DNA of 64,000 nucleotides, taken from contig JAOTON010002268.1 in assembly GCA_034440635.1 (NCBI GenBank), positions 2,003,501 through 2,067,500 of the forward strand. Direction: 5' to 3'. The notes under the pieces are model-generated. The model had not been told where the DNA came from. It saw nothing but the letters and a program-made list of their open reading frames with translations, and did not search any database. The position numbers were made by a program, and so were the translations under genes. Below are positions 47,460 through 58,302 of the stretch, piece by piece. The stretch is from Lepas anatifera (taxonomy: Eukaryota > Arthropoda > Thecostraca > Lepadidae). Each line of letters starts with the position of its first letter. Position 1 is the stretch's first letter.

Positions 47460-47684
47460 CAGGGGCGGATGCAGACCCGAGTTCTGGGGGCCAAACCCAT
47501 GTCAGACTCTCCTCCTGGGGGTGGGGGGGGGTGGGAGCGAATATTGTTTTGCTCTACAGACCTAGTGTAAACACCTTTTTCACAAATTTCCCGGCGTTTT
47601 TGGGGGAGGCAAAAGATAGTTTGGCCCCCTCCAGCGCTTTGGAAGGGCCATGGCTGGAATGGTCCCCCCCTGCGTCCGCCAATG
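47460..47684 (+). mobile_element. hAT-like MITE, family J, copy 2
   Basis: Perfect 8-bp duplication GGAAGGTG (47452-47459 and 47685-47692). Ends CAGGGGCGGATGCAG and CATTGGCGGACGCAG (other strand). 225 bp, collinear with 30003-30335. Confidence 0.9.
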
Positions 47685-47692
47685 GGAAGGTG

Positions 47693-48715
47693 AGTTGTAT
47701 TTTTTCGATGCCTTTGCCGACCAATGCACTTACAGTCCTATTGCCTCCTTCAGACTCATCAATAAACAAAACTACATGTCTTGAGTAAGCAGTCGAGCAG
47801 TGCTCGTGGAAAGCATGTTTCACTGCTTAAATCTGGCTCAACGACGCGCTAATCCCAAGGATGCTCCCAAGCTTAAAACACAAGTTTTCTCACTGGTGTC
47901 ATTAAATCAGCATTGCCCTGCACATGCAGTCCGCCTGAGATTGAGCCTAATGCACAATGTCTATGCTGTTGCTCCATGCCTGCGTGAGGGGCTGCAGTTA
48001 GAGAATAATGACTCAATGTCTGAGCTCTGCCATTCCACCAGTTGCCAGGGCGACAACTGTGTTCTGAGAGGCGCCGCTGATATCTCCCCTAGTTGTTCTG
48101 TGACGTAACTGGTTTACAGCCGAACTCCCAACGTAAACAGGACCAATCGCTCACCCAGCGCTCCCACTATCTATTCACGGGTCGGCGCCGGGGCAATTAG
48201 TGCCCGACACCTGTTGCCGAGCGCCGCGTTTTGACCACAAGCGGGAACAAGGCGCGTGCCAGTGCAAGATTTCCCATGGGTCCCGTGTTTTTCCGACCGA
48301 TAATTGCTGAAGTGTAACTGTTGACAGCAGTTTGGCCCTGCGGGATATTCTTGATGGGATCAACACGTCAAGTGGCAAGTGGTCAGGTTTTGGTAATTCT
48401 CTCCTTTGGGAATTGCGTGAAAAATATGTGCTCCACAAAGTACGTCCGTTAATAGCTGGTGGCGATCCCTGCGTTATTTCATAATCGGGGTCTGGGTAGA
48501 GCAGGCGGGCTCGGTCCTTTCTGGGGGTCCGCAGTTGGCACGGAAAGCCTACTGAGCCTGAAGCTTGATCATGATGACTGTTTGAGAAACTGAGTGAGCA
48601 GGAACATTGTAGTTTCCAAATTAGGCGCGTGAAGAAACCAGCCTTCGCGTTCCTGTCCTGTATGCCGAGCAGAAAACATAATGTATTCTAACACCTATAT
48701 TTCATAATTGTGAAA
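47693..48715. other. No recognised gene
   Basis: Frames at 47800-48108 (+) and 48438-48175 (-) lack domains, signal peptides or convincing splice sites. Confidence 0.4.
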
Positions 48716-48894
48716 CATTGGTGGATCAAGGACTTAATATCAGGGGGGATAGGAAACTCGAGCGCTCACCGCCATTGCCTCGGAACAGCCTCTGTCTATG
48801 CATTAATCATGGGCACTAACATTTCAAGGGTGGTGGTGATAGGGGGAGGGGGGGGGGTTGAGCCCCTAGGCCACCTTGCATCAGCCCCTGCTGT
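48716..48894 (+). mobile_element. Possible short hAT-like MITE
   Basis: Starts CATTGGTGGATCAAGGAC and ends CATCAGCCCCTGCTG with G-rich sequence near the right end, resembling other short elements here. The flanking duplication is unclear. Confidence 0.35.
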
Positions 48895-49017
48895 GAAGAG
48901 TTAAGTTTAAGCGTCGGATGCATCTTATTTTCAAATAATAGATCAGATACGTTGCCACATCATATCAATCAGGACGCGCAATGAATGGGGAGGAAAAATC
49001 CGTCTGCTGTCACGTTT

Positions 49018-50900
49018 TTAACCCGGCACCGCCTGGGCCCTTATGGCACCCACCAACGCCTGGGGGTCAGCTCAGACCTCTACAATCTCGAGAACCGGAA
49101 TTGATACGGCAACAAATTAACCTTCGCCCGGGTGGGGGCCTTTTAGACCCCCTCGGGTTTTTCGAAGTGACAAAAACGTGGCGCAGGCCGCCAAACCTGG
49201 TCTAGCTGTTCCTTCATAATTTTACATCTTTCCTGAAAATTTTGGCTCAAGGTCATATCAGGTCAGGTCACCAGGCCAGGTGAAGTGATCTCACCTCAAA
49301 CAATACTTAGGACCGCATAACTAAAAGAAGGGTTAATCGATCAAGTTGAAACTCATACCACATATTGGGCCCACCAGGAGCTACAACATTTGTCCCGGGA
49401 TTTTTGATATTGGTGACCTAAGGTCATGTGCAAGCATGACCTCCCATTGTCAATACATGGGGAAAATCACGAAATGAGCTTTTCTCAGTAAGTATGGATG
49501 GAATCAACTTCAAACATCGGTTGCGACTTGGTCTTAGCCCATTTCTGAAGCTGATGCCAAAATTTTGACTTGTGACCTTTAAAAGGTCACCTTAGGTCAA
49601 ATAAGCATTTTTGGTGTTTTTCTTATAAATGTTGAATAAAACAAGATAGAGCTTTTATTTTGTCACCAAAGTGTTTGTATAATCACTGAAAGTCAAATGA
49701 TATACATCATGACTATACCAGGTCAAGTTGGTCAGACTGTTGACCTGGGTCAGGTCAAATTTTAAATTTGACCTGGCATAGCAATATCATATATCATTCG
49801 ATTCGTATTGACGAGAGGATTGCAATGTGCATTAAATATTGCTGCATCTTGTTTGGTTTGGAAACTATTAGCGAAAAGTAAACGCCATATGCATGGTGGC
49901 TATGGACATTCCAAGAATATGCCCAATATTTAGTGACCTGTAGCTCCCTAGGCTTTGACCTGACACGAAAATGAATGCCATTGTAATGAAAGCGCATCCC
50001 AAGAGCTTTCGAATGGTGTTAAAAAATGTTTCTAGCTATCATAGTTTCTGAGATATATGAGGTTTCTTAGTACACCTCATATTAGCGATTTTGACCTATT
50101 TTGACCTCTGGTGACCTTGATATTGACCTGACAAGAAAAATGACCGAAGTATTTTCGATATCATTTTCGAAGAGCTTGATTGCCGTTTTGCGCTTTTTTC
50201 TAGTTCTCTTAGTTTTTAAGATCGTGGGGGTCTTTTTAGGCCCCACCAGGGCGAAGGTGGCTCGTACCCGCCACCGAGCAAGGGTTAAGCAGCGCTAGAA
50301 GCACCTTACCGTCTTCTGCTCTCAAGCCGAGTTTGAACCATATTTGTTTATCTGTGACGTCACTGAGGGCCCAAAGGGGTCAAATTTTGACACATTTAGG
50401 AAAATTCATTATAACTCGGGAACCATTAAACATAGAATAAGGCCAGAGGCGTCAATGTGTTTTTCTTGACTCAAGGATTCGAATAATATGCAACATGATA
50501 TTGAAGGATCACCTCGTAACCTGGACATCAGGTCAAGGTCAAATAATGACTTCTCAGTAGATGTTGCAGCCATGCCAATCATGCTTGTCATGCTCGTCAC
50601 TATGATACAAAATATATTGCTATATCTTTTCTCGTGTAATAGTTATTGACACATACAATTTCAAAAATTGTGACCTTTGGTGACCTCTAGGGACATTTTT
50701 ATTCACCTGACCTCAAAATGGATGGTGGCGTGCAGATTTGAAGTTCATGAACTTTTGAATGATGTTTAGAAACTTGATTTAGCTCTTCTAGAGGCTGACT
50801 CACACCCTGGCTTTGTTAGCCTCATTTTAGAAGACCCTAATCACCTTACAGGGGTGTAGAAATGGCGACATAACTCATAAGAAATGACGTCCTAATATTT
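49018..50900. mobile_element. TTAA element, family I, copy 2, split by another TTAA element
   Basis: Pieces 49018-49120 (TTAACCCGGCACCGCCTGGG, ACGCCTGGGGGTC, CTCGAGAACCGG) and 50284-50900 (CAGCGCTAGAAGCACCTTACC, AGCCGAGTTTGAACCATAT, CACCCTGGCTTTGT) together follow the order of 14743-15499. The interval between them is a complete inserted element. The right end is truncated or diverged. Confidence 0.75.
49117..50287. mobile_element. TTAA element inserted inside family I
   Basis: TTAACCTTCGCCCGGGTGGG at the left, CCCACCAGGGCGAAGGTGGC and GGGTTAA at the right. The duplicated TTAA (49117-49120, 50284-50287) is directly visible because the uninterrupted relative at about 14838-14855 has a single TGAA there. 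The interior is full of AGGTCA/TGACCT half-sites. 1171 bp, no transposase frame. Confidence 0.85.
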
Positions 50901-51196
50901 AAGCTCATTGACCTGTGATGTCACCGTGTAATAAATTCTTTATAATGAGTAAACTATAACTAGCACTATAGCAACCGTTGGGCGGGAAATGAGGATTCAC
51001 CTTGACCGATAAATTTTGAACTTAACCTTTGAACTTAGACCCCCATTGAGTTACCTTAACAATGAATTCATAACATAATATACGTCAGACATAGAAATAC
51101 AGTTTGACAGGAAACACTTGGTTCAATGACCCTGCGAATGCTGGTATGATCTTGACCTTTAAACTTGACCTTGACCTTCATGTGGGGCGACCTCGA

Positions 51197-53425
51197 CATA
51201 GAACCTACCCGGGGTCCTAACATTCTGGACTTGATGTTCACGCGAGGAATGGAGTGCATTAGCACATATATTCGTGGTAGTGTGTTCGACACCGACCATA
51301 ATGAAGTAATGTGTTCTTTCCGATCGCCCGTGCACCGTCCATTGGTTGTAAACCGGGCCGGTGTGGCCTAGTGGCTTCGTTGCCAGTCTACGGATCGGAT
51401 AGCATGGATTAACGTGGGTTCAATCCCCACGGCGGGAAATCGCCTTCTGTGTCCGATCTGACCCGGTGGAGAGGACCCTTTAACACCCACGCCAATACTC
51501 CCTGTAATTGGGCAAGTGTGCCTGTTGGGAGTGGCCCTAATAAAATAAAAATAAAAATAAACCGTCGCACTGTCTTAAACTATAAGGAAGCAGATTCCAA
51601 TGGCCTTCGTAATAGTTTGTCTCTTATTCATTGGGGAATTTTGGATGATTTGAATATTGATGAAGCTTTTGACCTCTTTTATACTTTGCTTGAATCTGCT
51701 AATCGTGATCATGTGCCCACTGTCACACTTCGTCGCAGATGTCCCCCGTGGTTTGATGGTGCTGTGCGAGCGGCGCTCAGGCTGAAGGAAGCGGCTTTCA
51801 GACGAATGCGTAGAAATCGTTGTGAAGAGAGTATTTCAGACTTTGCGATCAAAAGAAGTCGCTTTAAATCTCTCGTAAACGCAAAATATTACCAATACCT
51901 TCGTAAGCTTTCCGACGACCTCAAAACCAACCCAAAAAGATATTGGTCTTTCATAAAAACTGACAGCAATAAATCGGCCATCTCTGAAAAGTTTCACCCT
52001 CGCTATGCTCAGAACAACACGGATTCATTCCAAAACGCTCCTGCTCCACTAACCTCGCCACCTTCCTCAGCTCGGCGTGGGAGGCTATATCTGGGGGATA
52101 TCAGACAGACGCAATTTATACAGATTATTCGGCTGCCTTTCAGAGTGTCAATCACGGCCTTATCATTCACAAACTCGAGAAATCTTATCACTTATATAGT
52201 TTTGCACTAAAATGGTTTGTCTCATATCTCTCCGATAGGCGCCAGAGGGTCATAGTGAATGGCAAAACATCTGATTGGAAGCCAGTTCTCTCTGGAGTTC
52301 CGGAAGGATCACTGGTCGCTCCTCTCATCTTTTCTCTCTTCATTAACGACCTCCCTGGGGTGATAAAGTCTGGCTGTTTATTGTACGCTGATGTAAAAAT
52401 TTTCCGCAAAATTGAGGTACCCTCTGATGCGCTGCTGCTGCAGGACGACCTTGATCGTCTTCAGCAGTGGTCCACCCGATGGGCCCTCACACTAAATCCC
52501 TCTAAATGCAAAACCTTTATGGTGACCCTCAGGCGCACCCCCGCTCGGACAACATACCACATTGGCGATGTACCCCTGGAAGCAGTAGATGAAATACGTG
52601 ACCTGGGAGTTATTCTAGACACTAGATTGACTTTTGCTCCACATATATCCAAAACTGTCAACAGAGCACTTGGCCTTCTTCTGCGCTCTTTTCAACGGCT
52701 TCCAGGGGAGCTAAATTCGATAAAAAATTCCTCCTGGTTACTTATTTCTCCAATGTAAGATCTATACTTGAGTATGGAAGTGTTGTCTGGGCGGGAGTAG
52801 CCAAATCCCACGCTGAGCGCGTGGACAGAGTGCAACATAAATTTTTTATTTGGTTAAATAATCACTCTACTCAACAATGTGACTCTATGTCTTATGACTC
52901 GCTTTTGAACTATTTCTCCCTCCCATCACTTGCTGCACGCAGGCTTCAGTTCGATCTCATTTTCCTAAAAAGTATCTTTTCAGGCAAGATTAACTCCATC
53001 GACCTGCTAAATTCTTTTCCGTTGCGTATCCTCTCCCGACTCACTCGCTCCTTCCGACTCTTTGCTGAGCGTCGTGGCCGTGTCAGCACTGTCAGCGGGG
53101 GGCTTTTCTGTAGGGTGCCGAGAGGCATGAACACATTTTTAGCCGCTTCCGGGGCCGACTTCTTTTGTGACGATTTTTATACTTTCAAGACATGTGTGGT
53201 CAAATTTGTAAATGTTCGGTAGGAGCTGCACTATTAGCCATTATCTCTTTTTTATGTTTCTGTGTTTTTTGTATTTATATATTTTTACTTTTACCGTTTT
53301 TAGGAAGCACACTGTCTCGATTCTTGTGATTAGATAGTCTTTTTAATATTTTGACTTCGCCTGTGAGTGGCCTTTATCTGTTGGCGATTATTTTGAATAA
53401 ATAAATAAATAAATAAAATAAATAA
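51197..53425 (+). mobile_element. Jockey/CR1-like non-LTR retrotransposon, inactive
   Basis: Begins in the endonuclease domain (TRGPNILDLMFTRGMECIS, then FDTDHNEVMCSF, the conserved LDL..T and SDH-like motifs). After a SINE insertion the frame resumes (NRRTVLNYKEADSNGLRNSL). RT follows in two frames because of a shift and deletion near 52050-52090: AIYTDYSAAFQSVNHGLI (AFD changed to AFQ), then VLSGVPEGSLVAPLIFSLF, then YADVKIF (second catalytic aspartate lost). A C-terminal segment begins at about 52821 (MDRVQHKFFIWLN). It ends in an AATAAATA-repeat tail (53394-53425). 5'-truncated and catalytically dead. Confidence 0.88.
51355..51560 (+). mobile_element. tRNA-derived SINE, family C, copy 2
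   Basis: GGGCCGGTGTGGCCTAGTGG (box A) and GGGTTCAATCCCC (perfect box B), a body shared with 18141-18338, and an ATAAAAATAAAAATAAA tail. TAAACC occurs immediately before it and at the end of its tail, a probable target duplication. It interrupts the endonuclease/linker of the LINE. Confidence 0.9.
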
Positions 53426-53709
53426 TATTTCGTTATGTATGTCCTTATGGCGTCACCATTTCCTCTCCAATGCAGGCGAACCAGTGCTGGCGTGTCGTTG
53501 TGGAGGTCTGAAAATAAAGTTCTGAATTTAAAACCCTATAAGTGGCAAAGTTGTTCACATATTTTCAAAACTCTTTCACAAATCGATGCCCCCACAAATT
53601 CATTAAAGCATAGCCAAGTAGCATTTTTTCGCGGCTGTAAACGGTTCTCCGATCATCTCTGGGAAAATAGGTGGGGAAGGGAGCTTTAAGACCCCCTTCA
53701 TGCCGCGTG

Positions 53710-54742
53710 TTAACCCGCGCCCCACCGGGGGTCCGGCGCCACCTTCGCCCCACCGGGGGCATCGATGGTCCCCCCTCTAACTCCGAACATACGGAGGTTA
53801 GCGCAAATCTGCTAAGTGCATTAGAAAGCTCTTGTAAATTCAGTAAGAAGTTACTTTACACGTTTAAGCGCTCAGGTCAATGGTTTGACCTCCAGAGGTC
53901 AAGTTAGGTAAAAATCGGCTATTTTCACTCAAATATGCAATGCTTAAGCAAACTGGGCATAACTCTTATGCCATTAGAGGTATTGAGATCTGGTAACATA
54001 CATTTGATAGGAAAATGCCAGAACTTTTTCCCCTATGTGAAACGTAAAGACCTCCCGCCAGTGTTTTGACCTCCAGAGGTCACCTCGTGACCCCATACGA
54101 CCTGAGGTCATCAAAGGTAAAAAAGTGACCTTACGGTATATCAAATGGAAGCTAGTGACGAGACATTCACGATGGTGTTTGCTTCATTGCTCTAGCTTAA
54201 TAAGGTCAAAAGTTATTGCCAAAATACTGTTTTTGACCCCTGGTGACTTTGGATGACCTTGAAGAGGTCAAAGGGCAAGTTTGGCCACGGGGATCCGTGA
54301 AAGGGTGTCCAAAAACGCTTTTCTGAGCACGCTGAGCATTTGCAATAATTTTTGTGACTTTTAGATCATAAGACAGCTTTTCCCCGTGCTTTTTCAATGG
54401 GAGAGGTCACCTCGTGACCTGACCTCAAGTCATGAAATCGAAAACTCCCGGAGATACACCTTGTAGACCCTGAGAGGGTCATGAAGTGTGGGAAGTTTAA
54501 AATCGATCGACTTCGAAATGTAGCTCTTATAGAGCTCAGGAGTTGAAGTGAGGTGACCTTAGTTGACCTCGCCTGGTGACCTGACCTTGGGTGACCCGGG
54601 GTAAAAAATTTCAGGGAAGTTGGAAAAATGATGGGGTAAGAGGTAGAGCCCTCAACCACAGTGCTGTGCCTCGTCGTTTTTCTGCTATCCCGGAAAAACC
54701 TTAGGGGATGGCATCGATGGCCTTCGGTGGAGCGAAGGTTAC
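53710..54742 (+). mobile_element. TTAA element, family F, copy 2
   Basis: Starts TTAACCCGCGCCCCACCGGG at the TTAA that closes the previous element; ends GGCATCGATGGCC...GGTTAC, so the right TTAA has decayed. Collinear with 46101-47280 except for missing parts of the internal inverted repeat. Same TGACCTCCAGAGGTCA sites. 1033 bp. Confidence 0.85.
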
Positions 54743-55032
54743 GCAAACGAATCACGGATTATTTTGCTTACAAAAGTGTTTAAGCATATCAAAAATTCAA
54801 GAAGCCCTACAGCCCTCCGGAGCTGGAGACAGTCATTTCGGCCGGTAGATTGGCAGTCAGTATTTCCTGAAATCTGCCATCCTCCACTGAGAGTTGACCA
54901 GTTGGCGTAAAGCTTGCAGCGAATGTAGTTCAAGCGTGTTTATGGCCGCCGCCAGAGCAGCTTTATTTGAACAGGCATGTTTGCTGAGATCACATGGGGC
55001 CTCTTCCCGCTGTGCCGTGATTCTAGAGACAC

Positions 55033-55130
55033 CTCCCCTGTGCAAGTGAAACAGCTCTCCAGGACTTAACATTTCTTCTCCGAGCATCGATTTGAGTTTG
55101 GTGCTTCCTTCATACTTCAGAACTCTGGTT
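55033..55130 (-). CDS. Possible exon of the minus-strand receptor gene
   Basis: On the minus strand a pyrimidine-containing acceptor (TTTCAGTTGCTGTTGTAG) precedes 55130, and a frame reads TRVLKYEGSTKLKSMLGEEM then LSPGELFHLHRG up to a GTGTCT donor at 55032. Composition looks coding-like and would suit a cytoplasmic segment. Incoming phase 2 does not match the phase-1 end possible for the transmembrane exon, so at least one more exon would be needed. No family recognised. Confidence 0.22.
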
Positions 55131-55599
55131 CTACAACAGCAACTGAAACATAACAAAATCTACGCATTCCGGTTGTTTTCTCCGTAAATTGCGGTCACGA
55201 GTGAACATAGTTATATGTATATTGTTGAAGCCTCGCTGGTACTCATACCAGTCCACATCACCATGAGTCAGAGTGTAGTTTTTTTAGGATAGTACTAGCG
55301 GTTGGTTCCAAATTTCAGCTTTTTACCTGACCAATGCAGCCAGTCGTAGCGGACTCACGGCTAACAGCTTGACAAGTGCCAAGAACCGAGCGTTAATCTG
55401 CACGGGTCATCGGAACGAGAAGGCTGCACACAACTTTACACTTAAAACAGAAGCTTGAACCAAGCCTGAGAACGCAGGTAATCCTACTCTAGTAGGGCAC
55501 ACCATTTAAGACCGCACCACAGCGGCTGCACTATCCCTGTCTTACAAAGGCTCAAAGCTTTGAAGTAGCTAAGCACCAACTTTACACAGAAGACACACA

Positions 55600-55990
55600 C
55601 ACAGCAGCGTCATAGTTGGCGCAAATCTGGCACAAATTAGCCCCAGCTTTGCGCGGGCAGGCAAGGGTGGGCAGAGTTCGACGCCAGACCAACAGGTGGA
55701 CCGTCAACGGTAGGCGGCATCGCCCGAGATGCTGTAGGTAGTGGGGTTGGGGAGGGGGAGGGGAGGGAGGCTTCATCGGCTGTGTTCGCTCGATACCCAG
55801 CGAGACCGAGGAGAGCCGGCGGTGTGGCGGGGCGGGGCGGCGGTACCGATTGTCCACGGACACACGTGGACGGCTGAGGGGCACTGTGTCCGCTCCCGTC
55901 TGCCACTAACATCACCCAGATACAGCGCTCAGCCGGCGGCAGTCTAATTAACGCCGCGCGGTGCACAGCGTAATTGAGTGAGACGCTCGA
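55600..55990. other. GC-rich patch, possible regulatory or untranslated region
   Basis: CpG-rich relative to neighbours, with a G-rich run at 55740-55775 and Pro/Ala-rich minus-strand frames of compositional origin. A short CA run lies at 55591-55603. No promoter motif is clear. Confidence 0.3.
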
Positions 55991-57084
55991 GACAGGCTTC
56001 GTCAACGAGTGCGCAAACAGCGGGACGAGCGTAGGGATTGCAATGTTTGCACGCTACTTACCTAAGTGAACACTGCACAACGATACAATGATGAATTTAG
56101 GGATCCACACGTCTCATACGTCTCATATGGAGGCATTGCATTGTAACTTCAATGTGTTTCGAGCCACACGCATGTTTTATATATGTTGCATGTTGGTCAT
56201 ATCATATTGCAGCGTACACATGCCACCAAGGCAGACCAACGAACATATTCTAGCTTTTTCAGATGATGATGTGCCGAGGTGATACACGATGAGAACACGT
56301 TTTTTATTCTGCTGCCCCCTCAGACAAGAGGGTGGGGTAGAACACCTGTTGCTCCCCAGTCCTTGAATGCAGCTAATGGAGATTTACCTTACAGAAGATG
56401 GTGCCGATGTGGAGTCTCGTCAAACTGTCGTGGAAAAAATGTCCAGTCAGGAAAAATATAATGGAAACTCAAGTCTATACTTACCTGAATTGACATTCCA
56501 AGGGAGATTAACTTTAGGTACCTCGACTGAAGCAGGAAGCAGGTAATCTGAAACGTCATTGCTCTAAGTTCAAATTACCTATTGAAATTGTCATAGGAGG
56601 TAGTGAAATATTCACAGATTATTTTGTATTATTGGTCTTTGTTTCACTGAACACACTGAAATTGTTCCACAAAAGTATCATTCCATACCTTCGATGCTAA
56701 ACAGGGAGCAGTGAAAAGTCGGCTATTTCTATTTAAAAAAGGTTCATCAACTAATGGCGGGCACCTTGTTTCGTACATACGTGGTTCCCTAATCCGAAAT
56801 AAGTCATTAAGTGCGCTAGAGATTGAAGTGATGAGAAATTTGTGCTGAACTAATAGCATTTGATATTTGGTAGGGTCCGGAGCTTTGAGAATAGCATATT
56901 TGTTGAAAATTGTTTTTTCATTATATGTTCATTATAACGGAACAACAAATTCTGTGGGTTTACATTTCACGTGGGTGACAGAGACTCGGAAATTATTTTT
57001 GGATAGGGCAGAATGTAAAAAATATGTGAGGTGTGAAAATTAAAAAAAACAGTGGGAGGACAAATCTCGTGTTTTTCTTTATCC
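55991..57084. other. No recognised exon
   Basis: AT-rich DNA. Would be intron or 3' flank of the minus-strand receptor gene. Confidence 0.35.
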
Positions 57085-57461
57085 CTAGTCTGAGTCGTTG
57101 TTACGGCAATGCCGGCGGAGGCAAAACAGCAGGAAACAGAGAGAGAACAGCCCCGCGAGCGAGCCTATTGAGATTGCGACATTCGTCCACGTTTCAGCTG
57201 CTGCGTCAGGGGGCACTGTGATGGCGACCAGGGGTGGCAGCGTTACCCCCGCCCTAGCCAGCTCAAGAGTCTTTTTCACATCTTTGGCAGCTTTCTGCAG
57301 ATTATCCAGTGTTGTTCCAGTTCCGCTGGTGCCGGGGGCGGCAGAGTCGCTTTCAGCGGACCCAATTCGGCCGTCGGGAAGTTCCCCGTCACCAGCAGAC
57401 GGCCTGCTGTCTCCGGCCGCGGCCTCCGCTGGGTGGCTCCGCGTCACCTCACTTAGGCTTC
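57085..57461 (-). CDS. Receptor-like protein, stalk and transmembrane exon
   Basis: On the minus strand an acceptor (CGCCATTTGCAG) at 57462-57463 opens a phase-1 exon, matching the phase-1 donor of the fibronectin exon at 58085. It encodes a Ser/Gly/Asp/Pro-rich extracellular stalk, then a single transmembrane helix (VAISIGSLAGLFSLCFLLFC) and a basic stop-transfer (LRRHCR). The frame ends in TAG at 57085. A possible donor, GTAACA, just after RRHC (57104-57103) would instead continue into cytoplasmic exons. The layout fits a type I receptor such as a receptor tyrosine phosphatase, but no catalytic domain is visible in the window, so the name stays open. Confidence 0.65.
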
Positions 57462-58084
57462 CTGCAAATGGCGAGAAGCGTTTGGTGGCTGTTTGAAATA
57501 CCAGCCAACAAAGGTAAGAGACAGCGTTGCTTTGTATCCCGCTGGCGGGACCTGGGAGTTCATTTTGAAAGATGACTGGGACTCAAGTTATGCATGTACT
57601 TGGTTTTAATGACGACTTTATGGCTATAGCAGCTCCCGAAAAGATGTCAGACAAACGTTACCTTATCTGGTTGCTCATTTGGACGCAAGAGAAAAGAACC
57701 ATGACAGCTTGAAAATTACATTTCTGACAGAACTATTTCAAGTGTTTTTATAATGTCTTTATAAACACAGATAATCATTATGTACTCGAAAATGTTAACG
57801 TTTTCCCAAGGTAACGTCTATCTAAAATAGTTAAATGACAGAGAAAGCAAACCCTACACCAAGCTCTCACAAAGTGTTCCGGGGTCCTAAAACGACAGTC
57901 TTGCCACACTCTCAATAAACTGCTGCCAGCAGGGCGTAAGGCGGTTGTACCTTATGACCTCAGCTCAAGCTGCCGCTGCCTCATAAAGCGCCACATCACC
58001 AACAAAATGAACTCTCGTCAGAATATCTCACTACCGAATCGATGTAGTTCCAGTGAGGAGCCCGTTGACCTCAGAGTGACTCAC

Positions 58085-58302
58085 TGGTGCGGAAAAATGC
58101 CGGAGGGGAGACGGCGAAGCCTGCAGCGTTGACAGTTACCACACGGACCGCGTAGGAGGTGTTGGGCGTCAGAGGTCCGTTGCAGAAGTCCCTGCCACCG
58201 TCGTCAGCTCGGCACTCCAGGTCGGCACCCAGAACAAACTCCGCAGTCCCGTCAGAGCCTATGGGGAGATGACTGAAGACAATTCTCGTTGCAAAAGGTG
58301 TT
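58085..58302 (-). CDS. Receptor-like protein, fibronectin type III exon
   Basis: A strong acceptor (CCTCATTTTTCCTTTGTTTAG) and a consensus donor (GTGAGT at 58084) bound 218 bp on the minus strand. The product includes FSHLPIGSDGTAEFVLG, CNGPLTPNTSYAVRVVTVNA and GFAVSPPAFF. The CNGPL-x-P-x-T-x-Y-x-V-x-V pattern is the F-G strand region of membrane-proximal fibronectin type III domains, as seen in R3-type receptor tyrosine phosphatases. Incoming phase is 2 and outgoing phase 1. Upstream exons with further extracellular domains must lie beyond 58302 and were not identified with confidence. Confidence 0.72.

Larger units (their letters stand above)
50900..53713 (-). mobile_element. TTAA element, family H, copy 3, split by a LINE
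   Basis: Left piece about 50945-51196 (ACTAGCACTATAG, TTACCTTAAC, ATAATATACGTCAGAC, GACCTCGACATA) and right piece 53430-53713 (GTCACCATTTCCTCTCCAATGC, GAAAATAGGTGGGGAAGG, CCGCGTGTTAA) match the left and right parts of 22874-23302 reversed. The LINE and SINE lie between. The terminal TTAA (53710-53713) is shared with the next element. Confidence 0.75.
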
